This document shows positions 27,974 to 35,910 of a stretch of 64,000 bases of DNA, in pieces (positions within the stretch are counted from its first letter, which is position 1; every line of letters starts with the position of its first letter). Below the pieces are notes generated by a model that was not told the origin of the DNA, did no database searches, and saw only the letters and a list, made by a program, of their open reading frames with translations. The translations under genes were made by a program, and so were the position numbers. Source of the stretch: Stenotrophomonas sp. SAU14A_NAIMI4_5 (GTDB taxonomy: Bacteria; Pseudomonadota; Gammaproteobacteria; Xanthomonadales; Xanthomonadaceae); the NCBI RefSeq assembly GCF_003086795.1, contig NZ_CP026003.1, positions 2,840,579 to 2,904,578 of the forward strand, written 5' to 3'.

Positions 27974-27984
27974 GACCATGCCAT

Positions 27985-29100
27985 CTAACGCGGTGCCACA
28001 TATCCGCCGCGCACACCCTCCGGCGACAGCACCAGCTGCCACAGCTGCGCATGCCGGCAGCGGAACGTGGCCATCGATCCGGCCAGGTAGAACCGCCACA
28101 TGCGGCGGAAATGCTCGTCGTAGCGCGCATCCAGCTGCGGCCACGCCGCCTCCACGTTGCGCCGCCACGCCTGCAGCGTCAGGTCGTAGTCGGTGCCGAA
28201 GTTGTGCCAGTCCTCCAGCACGAAGCGCCCTTCGAAGGCACGGGTGATCTGCGCGGCCGAGGGCAGCATCGAATTGGGGAAGATGTAGCGCGCGATCCAT
28301 GGATCGGTGCGGTGCCGCGACACATTGGTGCCGATGCTGTGCAACAGCAGCAGCCCGCGCGGCGACAGGCAGCGCCGCGCCACCTCGAAGAAGCTGTCGT
28401 AGTTCTTGTCACCCACGTGCTCGAACATGCCGATGGAGAACACCGCATCGAACGGCTCGTCCAGATCGCGGTAGTCCTGCAGGCGGATCTCGATCGGCAG
28501 GCCCGCGCACAGCTCGCGGGCGAACGCGGCCTGCTCCTGCGAAATGGTCACGCCCACGCCACTGACGCCGTAACGTACCGCGGCATACTTCAGTGCCTCG
28601 CCCCAGCCACAGCCGATGTCCAGCACGCGCTGGCCCGGGCGCAGGCCCAGCTTGCGGCAAACCAGATCGAGCTTGGCCTCCTGCGCGGCATCCAGATCGA
28701 CGACGTTGCGCCAGTAGCCACAGCTGTAGACCAGGCGCTGGCCGAGCATGGCCTGGTACAGGTCGTTGCCCAGGTCGTAATGGCGGCGGCCGACTTCATA
28801 GCTGCCCTGCCCGGCCTGCAGGTTGAACAGCCGCGCCTTCAGCGCATCGGCCACCTCGCGCCAGCCATGCACGCGTTCGTCCAGGTGCGCCATCATCAGG
28901 TGGACCAGGAATTCATCCAGGACGTTGGCATCCCACCAGCCGTCCATGTAGCTCTCGCCCAGGCCGAGCGAGCCGTGGCCCATGACCCGCGCGAAGAAGC
29001 GCGGGTCATGCACCTGGATGTCCTGCGGCTGGGTGCCGCCGATGCGGACCCCGGCTTCCTGGAGCAGGCCGGCAACCCGCTCCTGCAACCCTGTGTCCAC
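27985..29100 (-). CDS. cfa: cyclopropane-fatty-acyl-phospholipid synthase
   Basis: SAM-dependent enzyme that adds a methylene bridge to unsaturated acyl chains in membrane phospholipids; 371 aa, typical. The SAM site VLDIGCGWGEALKYAA, the VTISQEQAAFARE segment and FSIGMFEHVGDKNYDSFF are family signatures. The N-terminal domain has the DPRFFARVMGHGSLGLGESYMDGWW motif. It is followed at the 5' side by a lipoprotein gene only 17 bp away, so they may be cotranscribed. CFA formation usually rises in stationary phase or acid stress. Confidence 0.96.
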   Translation of the reverse strand: MDTGLQERVAGLLQEAGVRIGGTQPQDIQVHDPRFFARVMGHGSLGLGESYMDGWWDANVLDEFLVHLMMAHLDERVHGWREVADALKARLFNLQAGQGSYEVGRRHYDLGNDLYQAMLGQRLVYSCGYWRNVVDLDAAQEAKLDLVCRKLGLRPGQRVLDIGCGWGEALKYAAVRYGVSGVGVTISQEQAAFARELCAGLPIEIRLQDYRDLDEPFDAVFSIGMFEHVGDKNYDSFFEVARRCLSPRGLLLLHSIGTNVSRHRTDPWIARYIFPNSMLPSAAQITRAFEGRFVLEDWHNFGTDYDLTLQAWRRNVEAAWPQLDARYDEHFRRMWRFYLAGSMATFRCRHAQLWQLVLSPEGVRGGYVAPR

Positions 29101-29117
29101 GCGTCCTCCGTCTGCGG

Positions 29118-29972
29118 TTACCCGCGTGCGAACAGCGCCACGTAATCCTTGGCCACGTGCGGCAGCAGCACCGCGGCCGGTACATCGGCCGTCTGCGTAC
29201 CATCCGAATACGGGCCCACCTGGTAGGGCGGGAACACGAAACGCAGCGCCGTGATCTGGCCCTTGTCGTCGGTCAGCGGCTGGAACTGGCTGAAGTTCTC
29301 GGCCTGCGGGCCGGTGCCCTCGGCAATCATCCGCGAGGCATTGCGCAGCGATTCCTGCAGGTCGGCCGGCTGCATGTCCTCGCTGCTGAGGCGGGTGGCC
29401 ACGCGCTCGCGCAGCTGGTCGGCAACGAAATCACTGATCGCCTTCCAGCCCTTGTCATCGGCCACCAGCGTGCCGGCGCTGAGCATCTGCTGCTGTTGTG
29501 GCAGCCACACGAAACGCGCCACCAGTGGCTCGCCATGGGCGCCACCGGTGTAGCGGCTGCCATCGGCACTGACCACCACCAGCTGCGGGGTCTCCAGCAC
29601 CTTCTCGAAGCTCAGCGACAGCTCGTACGGCATGGTCGGCTTGTCGTTGCCCAGCCCGTCCAGCGCCTGCTGCAGGTCGCCGCGGGCGGAGGTGGCGTAG
29701 TCCTGCAGCGCGCGCGCCAGGCCCGGGTAGCGGTCGATGCCGGCCGGATAGCTGATGCCGACCACTTCGCGCTCGTTGTTCTCCACCACGTCGCGCAGGT
29801 CCAGCGGCGCTTCGGTGGCAGGCGTCGGCTCGGTCACGGCAGCTTCTGCCGCCGGTGCCGCATCGGGGGCCGGAGCCGCCTCTTCACCACGCTGGCAACC
29901 GGCCAGCAGCAGCACGCCCATTGCGCCGGCCAGCGCGCTCACGCGCAGCAGCCGGTTGTTTCCAGTCTTCAT
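29118..29972 (-). CDS. DUF3298/RsiV-like lipoprotein
   Basis: A 284-aa lipoprotein. The signal peptide ends in LLLAGC (lipid Cys near residue 25). A Pro/Ala/Glu-rich linker follows, then a DUF4163/DUF3298-type region with LDLRDVVENNEREVVGISYP and RFVFPPYQVGPYSDGTQTADVP. Proteins with this domain pair include RsiV-like anti-sigma ectodomains and PdaC; lysozyme binding is known for RsiV, but not shown here. The start at 29972 follows AGGGGATCCCG. Likely cotranscribed with cfa. Confidence 0.82.
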   Translation of the reverse strand: MKTGNNRLLRVSALAGAMGVLLLAGCQRGEEAAPAPDAAPAAEAAVTEPTPATEAPLDLRDVVENNEREVVGISYPAGIDRYPGLARALQDYATSARGDLQQALDGLGNDKPTMPYELSLSFEKVLETPQLVVVSADGSRYTGGAHGEPLVARFVWLPQQQQMLSAGTLVADDKGWKAISDFVADQLRERVATRLSSEDMQPADLQESLRNASRMIAEGTGPQAENFSQFQPLTDDKGQITALRFVFPPYQVGPYSDGTQTADVPAAVLLPHVAKDYVALFARG

Positions 29973-30035
29973 CGGGATCCCCTGTTCATGTTCGTACATC
30001 ATCGCCTGCGATGGCTGAAGCGTGGCCCGCTGCTT

Positions 30036-30338
30036 TCAGCCTACCAGCAGGTCGTGAAACTCCTCGTGCCGCTGCAGGAACGCCTCGGCGTAGGCGCAGG
30101 CCGGCACCACCTTGTACTTGTGCTCGCGGGCAAAGCGCAGCGCGACCCGGGTCAGCTCACCGGCGATGCCGCGGCCGGCGATCGGCTCGGGCACCTCGGT
30201 ATGGGTGATGACCATGCGCCGCCGCTTGATCTGGTAGTCCAGCAGCGCCCGCTGTCCACGCACATGGGCGATGAAACGGTGGTTGGCCTGGTCGTGCTCG
30301 ACCTCATAGGCCAGACCGGGGGGCGTGACCGAAGCCAT
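30036..30338 (-). CDS. small GNAT acetyltransferase (YjdJ/NATD1-like)
   Basis: A 100-aa minimal GNAT domain. VRGQRALLDYQIKRRRMVITHTEVP and IAGRGIAGELTRVALRFAREHKYKVVPACAYAEAFLQRH match the short Gcn5-like family (human NATD1, bacterial YjdJ). The ATG at 30338 has GGAG eight bases upstream and is preferred over an upstream open frame. The acceptor is unknown. Confidence 0.9.
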   Translation of the reverse strand: MASVTPPGLAYEVEHDQANHRFIAHVRGQRALLDYQIKRRRMVITHTEVPEPIAGRGIAGELTRVALRFAREHKYKVVPACAYAEAFLQRHEEFHDLLVG

Positions 30339-30496
30339 GGGACTGTCTCCTGCGACGACTGCGCGCATGGTGCGCAGCCGGGCGACATGACCGTGTGAAG
30401 CCTGAACAGGGGCAGGTCTGGACGGTCTGCGTCAGATCCGGACCCTCAAGCTGCAGCGATGGCGGCCGCTATCCCCTCTGGAGGGATACGGCCCGA

Positions 30497-30512
30497 TTGG
30501 CACGCCCCTTGC
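30497..30512 (+). promoter_or_regulatory. sigma-54 (RpoN) type promoter
   Basis: TTGGCACGCCCCTTGC, a near-perfect -24/-12 element, with GG and GC separated by ten bases. Transcription would start near 30524, about 26 bases before the ATG of the 54-aa gene. An imperfect palindrome TATCCC-N7-GGGATA (30470-30488) lies just upstream. Confidence 0.75.
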
Positions 30513-30549
30513 GATTGTTGCCCCTGTGTCATGCCTTTGGAGGCCCGCC

Positions 30550-30714
30550 ATGCACCCCAGCGATTCCCGTACCGATACCGACCACGCCCTGCTGGAGGGC
30601 CTGCTGCAGCTGGCAGTGGAAGGTCAGACCGACGACCAGGACTTCCAGCGGATCGGCGAGGAGGTGTACTCGCGCCTGCTCGATACCTACGGCCAGAACA
30701 TCCGGGCAGCCTGA
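30550..30714 (+). CDS. 54-aa protein of unknown function behind an RpoN promoter
   Basis: A small acidic, probably helical protein (HALLEGLLQLAVEGQTDDQ in the middle, VYSRLLDTYGQNIRAA at the end). No signal peptide or membrane segment. GGAGG lies six bases before the ATG, a strong ribosome-binding site, which with the sigma-54-type promoter argues that the gene is real. I do not recognise a family. A perfect hairpin (30725-30750) follows and could end the transcript. Confidence 0.7.
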   Translation: MHPSDSRTDTDHALLEGLLQLAVEGQTDDQDFQRIGEEVYSRLLDTYGQNIRAA

Positions 30715-30724
30715 GCCGCTACGC

Positions 30725-30750
30725 GGGTCGGATCCCGGGGGATCCGACCC
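30725..30750 (+). repeat. short GGGTC-class palindrome after the 54-aa gene
   Basis: Perfect 11-bp stem GGGTCGGATCC/GGATCCGACCC around CGGG, a compact member of the family at 3861-3949. It lacks a T-tract; it sits between the small gene stop and the convergent rhomboid stop. Confidence 0.75.
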
Positions 30751-30757
30751 TCGCCCC

Positions 30758-31381
30758 TCAGCGGCCGAACCCGAACGTCGGGTTCGACAGCTGCGCCAGG
30801 AAGTGGCCAAAGATGGCCGGCTGCATGGCCAGCATGAAGATCACGCCGAACGCGGCACCGGCCAGGTGCGCGCTGTGGTTGATGCGGTCGCCGCCGCGCT
30901 TGTCCATCCAGATGCTGTAGCCGACGTAGAACACGGCATAGATGATCGCCGGCGCCGGAATGAAGAACACCAGGATGATCGTCCACGGGCTGAGCAGGAT
31001 GAAGGCGAACAGCACCGCCGACACCGCGCCCGACGCACCCAGGCTCAGGTAGTTCGGGTTCTTCTGGTTCTTCAGGTAGCTCGGCAGGATCGAAACCAGC
31101 AGCGCGCCCAGGTAGAACGCCGGGTAGGTCAGCCAGCTGCCGGTCAACGACAGCATCACCTTCTCGATCTGCCCGCCGAAGAAGAACAGCGTGATCATGT
31201 TGAAGATCAGGTGCGACCAGTCGGCATGCACGAAGCCGTAGGTGATCAGGCGGTCGTACTGGCGGTGGCGGTCCACCGCCGGCGGCCACAGGATCAGGCG
31301 GTCAGCCAGCTTGCGGTTGTTGAACGCCATCCACGACAGGAGGGCGGTGATGGCGATCAACAGCAGATTGACGGGGGTCAT
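30758..31381 (-). CDS. rhomboid-family intramembrane serine protease
   Basis: Six-helix membrane protease of 207 aa. HLIFNM (57-62), the nucleophile Ser117 in GASGAV and His172 in HSAHLAGAAFG form the rhomboid signature and catalytic dyad. It cleaves single-pass membrane proteins within the bilayer; substrates are unknown. Downstream of the POT transporter with a 12-bp gap, so the two are probably cotranscribed. Confidence 0.93.
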   Translation of the reverse strand: MTPVNLLLIAITALLSWMAFNNRKLADRLILWPPAVDRHRQYDRLITYGFVHADWSHLIFNMITLFFFGGQIEKVMLSLTGSWLTYPAFYLGALLVSILPSYLKNQKNPNYLSLGASGAVSAVLFAFILLSPWTIILVFFIPAPAIIYAVFYVGYSIWMDKRGGDRINHSAHLAGAAFGVIFMLAMQPAIFGHFLAQLSNPTFGFGR

Positions 31382-31393
31382 GTCGGCTCAGGC

Positions 31394-32959
31394 TCAGGCA
31401 GTGCGGTAGTTGTCGACCATACGATAGCGTTTCGCATACCAACCGAAGGCCAACGCCGCAACGAACGCGAAACCGGCGAAGAAGAACATCAGGAACGCCG
31501 CCTCGCTGAGGCCGGTCCCGGCGATCTTCTCGGTCACCGTGTGGTTGCGCACGGCTGCATTCGACAGCAGCACCCACAGGTTGCCGATGGTGGTGGTCAG
31601 GTTCCAGAAGCTCATCACCACGCCCTTCATGGCCTGCGGCGCCTGGCTGTAGGCGAACTCCAGGCCGGTGGCCGAGACCAGCACCTCACCGAAGGTCAGC
31701 AGCGCGTACGGCAGTATCTGCCAGAAGATGGACATGGCATTGCCGCCGTCCATCACCACCTGGATGCCACCGACCACGATCCAGGCCAGGCCGCTGAAGG
31801 CGATGCCGGCGGTCATCCGGCGCAGCGCGGTCGGCTCGAAGCCGAAGCGGCGCAGGGCCGGGTACAGCACCAGGTTGTTGAACGGAATCAGGATCATCAC
31901 CAGCAGCGGGTTCAGTGCCTGCATCTGCGAGGCGGTGAACCAGCTCGGCATCTGCATCTGCTGGCCCTGCAGGACCCAGGTCGAGGCCTTCTGGTCGAAC
32001 AGCGAGAAGAACGGGGTGGTCAGGGCGAAGATGACCAGCACGCGCAGCACCGAGCGCACGCCTTCGACGGCTTCGGCCGGGTGCTGGGCACGGGCGCGGT
32101 CCAGCTGCATCCAGGTGCCGCCGCCGATGCCGGCCAGGACCAGCACCAGTGCGATGCACAGGCAGATGACGATGCCCAGGCTGCCGACCAGGCCCAGCGA
32201 GGCCACCGCCAGCACCACGCCGGCCACGGCCATGGCCAGGCCCAGACGGCCCTGCCCGGCCACGCGCGTGGTCAGCGCGGTGCGCACCACGTTGGCGAAC
32301 GAATGCGGATCCTTCGGCGGCAGCGGCACCAGCACGTAGCGCCTGCGGCCCAGCCAGAACACGAAGGTGGCGATGAACATCAGGATGCCGGGGATGCCGA
32401 ACGCCCACTGCGGGCCCCAGTTCTTCAGCACCAGCGGGATCAGCAGCGAGGCGAACAGCGAGCCGAAGTTGATGATCCAGTAGAAGGCATCGAAGACGAA
32501 CTTGGCCAGGTGCTTGTTGCTCTGGTCGAACTGGTCACCCATGAACGAGGCCACCAGCGGCTTGATGCCACCGGCACCCAGCGCGATCAGGCCCAGGCCG
32601 AGGAAGAAGCCTTCGCGGCTGTTCTCGAACAGCGCCAGGCAGAGATGGCCGGCACAGTAGACCAGGCTGAACCAGAGAATGGTGTGGTACTTGCCGAAGA
32701 ACTTGTCGGCCAGCCAGCCACCGAGCAGCGGGAAGAAGTACACGCCGATCATGAAGCTGTGCATGATGTCCTTGGCTTCACCGGCTCGGCCTTCTGCAGT
32801 GATTTCCTGCAGCAGCAGCGAGGTGATCAGGAACTGCACCAGGATGTTGCGCATCCCGTAGAAGCTGAACCGTTCGCAGGCCTCATTGCCGATGATGTAG
32901 GGGATCTGGCGCGGCATCTTTCCCTGGCCGGCGATGGGGGCGACTGCGTCGTGGCTCAT
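31394..32959 (-). CDS. POT-family proton-dependent oligopeptide transporter
   Basis: Inner-membrane symporter of about 521 aa with 12 to 14 helices. NEACERFSFYGMRNILVQFL is the PTR2 signature with the ExxER proton site. GGWLADKFFGKYHTI and FDAFYWIINFGSLFASLL are the second signature region. It imports di- or tripeptides. The start is uncertain: ATG 32959 (MSHDAV) or ATG 32971 (MPYRM), neither with an ideal ribosome-binding site. Together with the periplasmic dipeptidase at 25.7 kb it could support peptide use, though they are not linked. Confidence 0.93.
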   Translation of the reverse strand: MSHDAVAPIAGQGKMPRQIPYIIGNEACERFSFYGMRNILVQFLITSLLLQEITAEGRAGEAKDIMHSFMIGVYFFPLLGGWLADKFFGKYHTILWFSLVYCAGHLCLALFENSREGFFLGLGLIALGAGGIKPLVASFMGDQFDQSNKHLAKFVFDAFYWIINFGSLFASLLIPLVLKNWGPQWAFGIPGILMFIATFVFWLGRRRYVLVPLPPKDPHSFANVVRTALTTRVAGQGRLGLAMAVAGVVLAVASLGLVGSLGIVICLCIALVLVLAGIGGGTWMQLDRARAQHPAEAVEGVRSVLRVLVIFALTTPFFSLFDQKASTWVLQGQQMQMPSWFTASQMQALNPLLVMILIPFNNLVLYPALRRFGFEPTALRRMTAGIAFSGLAWIVVGGIQVVMDGGNAMSIFWQILPYALLTFGEVLVSATGLEFAYSQAPQAMKGVVMSFWNLTTTIGNLWVLLSNAAVRNHTVTEKIAGTGLSEAAFLMFFFAGFAFVAALAFGWYAKRYRMVDNYRTA

Positions 32960-33119
32960 CCTGTAAGGCATTCCTGCAAAGCGAAAGGCGCAGTTTACGG
33001 AAGCAGTGGCTGCTAAGCACGCTGCACGGCTGCATGACAGGGCCGCCGATCCATGGCAGGCAATCGCAACCCTGCCGGAAGTCACGGCACCTCCACGGCA
33101 AAAGCGTAAACTTATCGTT

Positions 33120-33971
33120 ATGCGCCACCGCCCCCCTGCCCGCCTCCTGCTTGGTTGCCTCGTGCTGCTGCTGGCTGCGCCCGCGTGGGCGCGACCGCAG
33201 GCCGCGCCGCTGGCGGGTGCCGTCGCTGACGAGGGCCGGCAGCTGACCGTGGCCGCGCTGGAACTGCCCAGCCGCGATGACGCGCAGTGGAAGCAGCGCC
33301 GCGAACAGGTGCTGCAGCTGCTGACCGAACTGCAGCCGGATGTGATCTCGGTGCAGCAGGTGCAGCAGCAGCAGGGCCGCAACCCCGCCTGCTGGCTGGC
33401 CAGCCGGTTGCGCTACAGCTGCGATTTCGTCACCGCCGACCCGCCCAGCCAGCCGCTGCGGCACGGCAACGCGATGCTGACCCGGCTGCCGGTGAGCGAG
33501 GACGGGGTGACCCTGCTGCATCCGCCCGGCACCTTCAGCGCGGCCGGCATGATGCGCCTGCGGATGGGCGAGGCCCTGCTCAACGTCTATGTGGCCCGCC
33601 TGCGCCCCGACCCGGACGAAGCCACGGCACGCCAGCACCAGACCAGCGACCTGATGACCTGGATCGGCGCCACGTCCGATGGCATGCCCAGCCTGATCGC
33701 CGGCGACTTTGCCGCAGCGACCCCCGAACTGGTACGCAGCACGCCCGGCTTCCAGCCAGCGCGGCGCAACCCCGGCGGCAGGCCCGACGCCCCGGCCGCC
33801 AGCGGTGGCGGCGCCAGCGGCCATGGCCTGGACGTGCTGTTCCAGGTCAAGTATTTCGGCGGCATCCGCCAGCAGGCGATCCAGCTGCCCGCCGACGGCG
33901 ACCTGCCCGGCCTGCGCCTGGGCGTGATGGCCACGTTGCGGCTGCAGGGTGTGCCGGCTGCAACCGAATGA
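33120..33971 (+). CDS. degenerate EEP-fold (endonuclease/exonuclease/phosphatase) secreted protein
   Basis: A 283-aa exported protein with a signal peptide (LLLGCLVLLLAAPAWA). It aligns along most of its length with the EEP protein at 45129-46013: LQPDVISVQQV against LQPDAIALQEV, CWLASRLRY against QWLASQLGY, GNAMLTRLP against GNALLTRRP. The catalytic positions are changed: Glu to Gln80, His to Arg160, Asn to Ala198, and the C-terminal SDH is lost. It is probably not an active nuclease or phosphatase; a binding role is possible. No Shine-Dalgarno sequence is present, and a TAAACT -10 sits seven bases before the ATG. Divergent from the POT transporter. Confidence 0.8.
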   Translation: MRHRPPARLLLGCLVLLLAAPAWARPQAAPLAGAVADEGRQLTVAALELPSRDDAQWKQRREQVLQLLTELQPDVISVQQVQQQQGRNPACWLASRLRYSCDFVTADPPSQPLRHGNAMLTRLPVSEDGVTLLHPPGTFSAAGMMRLRMGEALLNVYVARLRPDPDEATARQHQTSDLMTWIGATSDGMPSLIAGDFAAATPELVRSTPGFQPARRNPGGRPDAPAASGGGASGHGLDVLFQVKYFGGIRQQAIQLPADGDLPGLRLGVMATLRLQGVPAATE

Positions 33972-33986
33972 TCGCGCCGCTGCGCT

Positions 33987-34045
33987 CGCCGGGCATGGCC
34001 CGGCGCTACCCCCGTTTCCGGTAGCGCCGGGCCATGCCCGGCGGA
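33987..34045. repeat. inverted pair of GTAG-type palindromes
   Basis: Two GTAGCGCCGGGCC-class units in opposite orientation with a 9-bp spacer, 15 bp after the stop of the EEP-like gene. Confidence 0.85.
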
Positions 34046-34062
34046 TGCGGTCGCACGACAAC

Positions 34063-34087
34063 AAAAAGGCCGGGGTTTCCCCCGGCC
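34063..34087 (-). terminator. rho-independent terminator of the superoxide dismutase gene
   Basis: On the minus strand: GGCCGGGG, loop GAAA, CCCCGGCC, then TTTTT. It begins 25 bases after the sod stop codon. Confidence 0.9.
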
Positions 34088-34112
34088 TCTTCGTTTCAGC
34101 CTGTCACCGCAC

Positions 34113-34724
34113 TCAGGCGATGGCTTCCTGGTAACGACGCTCGACTTCGTTCCAGTCGATGACGTTGAAGAACGCGCCGATGTATTCCGGGCGACGGTTC
34201 TGGTACTTCAGGTAGTAGGCGTGTTCCCACACGTCCAGGCCGAGGATCGGCGTGTTGCCTTCCATCAGCGGGCTGTCCTGGTTGCCGGTGCTCTCGACCA
34301 CGACCTTCTTGTCCGGGGTCACGCTCAGCCAGGCCCAGCCGCTGCCGAAGCGGGTCAGCGCAGCCTTGGTGAAGGCGTCCTTGAACTTGTCGAAACCGCC
34401 CAGGTCCTTGTCGATGGCCTTGGCCACGTCACCGACCGGGTTGCCGCCGGCGTTGGGGGCCATCACGGTCCAGAACAGCGAGTGGTTGGCGTGGCCACCA
34501 CCGTTGTTGCGCACCGGACCCTGCAGGTTCTCCGGCAGCGACTTCAGCTTCTTCACCAGCTCTTCGACCGGCAGGTCAGCGTACTCGGTGCCTTCCAGCG
34601 CCGCGTTGACGTTGTTGATGTAGGTCTGGTGATGCTTGGTGTGATGGATTTCCATCGTTGCCGCATCGATGTTCGGTTCCAGAGCGTCGTAGGCGTAGGA
34701 CAGCTTGGGCAGGGTGTAGGCCAT
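34113..34724 (-). CDS. superoxide dismutase, Mn/Fe family
   Basis: Cytosolic dismutase of 203 aa. Metal ligands are visible: His in [13 protein letters not shown], His in [13 protein letters not shown], and Asp and His in [22 protein letters not shown]. The GGHANH context and GSGWAWL favour the manganese type, though cambialistic use is common. The leader contains a hairpin near 34749-34772 and GGAG before the ATG. A TAATCT -10-like box on the minus strand lies at 34805-34800. Confidence 0.96.
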   Translation of the reverse strand: MAYTLPKLSYAYDALEPNIDAATMEIHHTKHHQTYINNVNAALEGTEYADLPVEELVKKLKSLPENLQGPVRNNGGGHANHSLFWTVMAPNAGGNPVGDVAKAIDKDLGGFDKFKDAFTKAALTRFGSGWAWLSVTPDKKVVVESTGNQDSPLMEGNTPILGLDVWEHAYYLKYQNRRPEYIGAFFNVIDWNEVERRYQEAIA

Positions 34725-34948
34725 GATGCATCTCCTGATAGCGAGGGCACCCGACGGCGTCGTCGGGCGGTGCGCGTTGAATGATGGGGACAGACCGCCA
34801 GATTACCAAGGGGGATGTAAAGGAAATTGCGTCCTGCGGGTGATTGCATTGGCAATTGTTACGCAGCAGTGACGCGGCCACCGCTCCTCATGCACGATGC
34901 AGCGCGCAGGCGCTACAGTGCACGCACTTCCCTCGCCCGCCACGGCCC

Positions 34949-35410
34949 ATGCGCAATCCCCGGCTGTTGATCACCGCCATCGCCCTGCTGCTGCTTGGGC
35001 TGGTCGCCAACCATTTCCTGCAGCGGCCGCCGGCACCGCAGTTCGCGCCGGACCTGCAGGGTGCCAGCAACCGCAGCGCGCCGGCCGCGCGCGGCGCTGG
35101 CAGCGACCGCAGCGATGGCCTGCCCGGTTTCCTGCCTGCCGAGGCGCGGCAGACCATCGCCCTCATCCAGCGCGGCGGCCCCTTCCCGCACCGCCAGGAC
35201 GGCACCACCTTCGGCAACCGCGAGCAGCGCCTGCCGCAGCGGCCGCGTGGTTACTACCGTGAGTACACGGTCGATACGCCCGGTGCCTCCAACCGCGGCG
35301 CGCGCCGCATCATCACCGGCGGCGACCCGCCGCAGGCGTGGTACTACACCGACGATCACTACGATTCGTTCCGCAGCTTCACCGTACCGGCCCCGGGAGA
35401 ACGCCCATGA
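34949..35410 (+). CDS. secreted barnase-like ribonuclease
   Basis: Guanyl-type microbial RNase of 153 aa with an N-terminal signal or anchor (LLITAIALLLLGLVANHFL). The barnase triad is visible in the C-terminal half: Glu105 (YYREYTVDT), Arg119 (RGARRIITGG) and His137 (YYTDDHYDSF). The Glu-Arg spacing of 14 matches barnase. The stop overlaps the start of the barstar gene (ATGA), so the cell makes the inhibitor with the enzyme. It may feed on RNA outside the cell or act against competitors; that is inference. Confidence 0.9.
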   Translation: MRNPRLLITAIALLLLGLVANHFLQRPPAPQFAPDLQGASNRSAPAARGAGSDRSDGLPGFLPAEARQTIALIQRGGPFPHRQDGTTFGNREQRLPQRPRGYYREYTVDTPGASNRGARRIITGGDPPQAWYYTDDHYDSFRSFTVPAPGERP

Positions 35411-35820
35411 GCCACGACGATTTCGGCCTCGGCCTGCATGACATCAACAACGCTGGCGTCTATGCCATTGATACCGGCGACATCAGCGACCTGGCGGCGG
35501 CCATGCGCGATGCCTCGCTGAAGGTGATCCGCATCGACCTGCACGGCGTGACCGACAAGCGCACCCTGCTGGCGCGGCTGGCCGCGCAGCTGGATTTCCC
35601 GGCCGGCTTCGGCGGCAACTGGGATGCACTGGCCGACAACCTGCGCGACCTGCAGTGGCTGCCGGCACCGGGCTACGCCCTGTTCCTGGCCGATGTGGAT
35701 GCGCTGCGCGCGGGCGCGGCGAAGGACTTCGACACGCTGCTGGACGTGATGGACGAAGCCAGCCGCGACTGGGTTGGGCGCGACGTGCCGTTCTGGGTGT
35801 TCCTCTCGCAGAGCGAGTGA
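35407..35820 (+). CDS. barstar-family RNase inhibitor
   Basis: Cytosolic 137-aa protein. The barstar core is visible: VIRIDLHGVTDKRTLLARLA, then FPAGFGGNWDALADNLRDL, which matches the barstar GNWDAL helix that plugs the RNase active site. It is longer at the N-terminus than Bacillus barstar. The ATG overlaps the RNase stop by four bases. It would protect the cytoplasm from enzyme that has not been exported. Confidence 0.92.
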   Translation: MSHDDFGLGLHDINNAGVYAIDTGDISDLAAAMRDASLKVIRIDLHGVTDKRTLLARLAAQLDFPAGFGGNWDALADNLRDLQWLPAPGYALFLADVDALRAGAAKDFDTLLDVMDEASRDWVGRDVPFWVFLSQSE

Positions 35821-35826
35821 GGACCT

Positions 35827-35877
35827 GATCCGCGCATGGCGTGGATCTACTGGTAGCGCCGGGCCATGCCCGGCGAG
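35827..35877. repeat. inverted pair of GTAG-type palindromes of two classes
   Basis: A minus-strand GTAGATCCACGCC-class unit (35827-35850) faces a plus-strand GTAGCGCCGGGCC unit (35852-35877). It lies between the convergent barstar and repetitive membrane protein genes. Confidence 0.8.
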
Positions 35878-35910
35878 CGCGCAGCGCGGCATGCGGCGGA
35901 CAGTCCGCCG

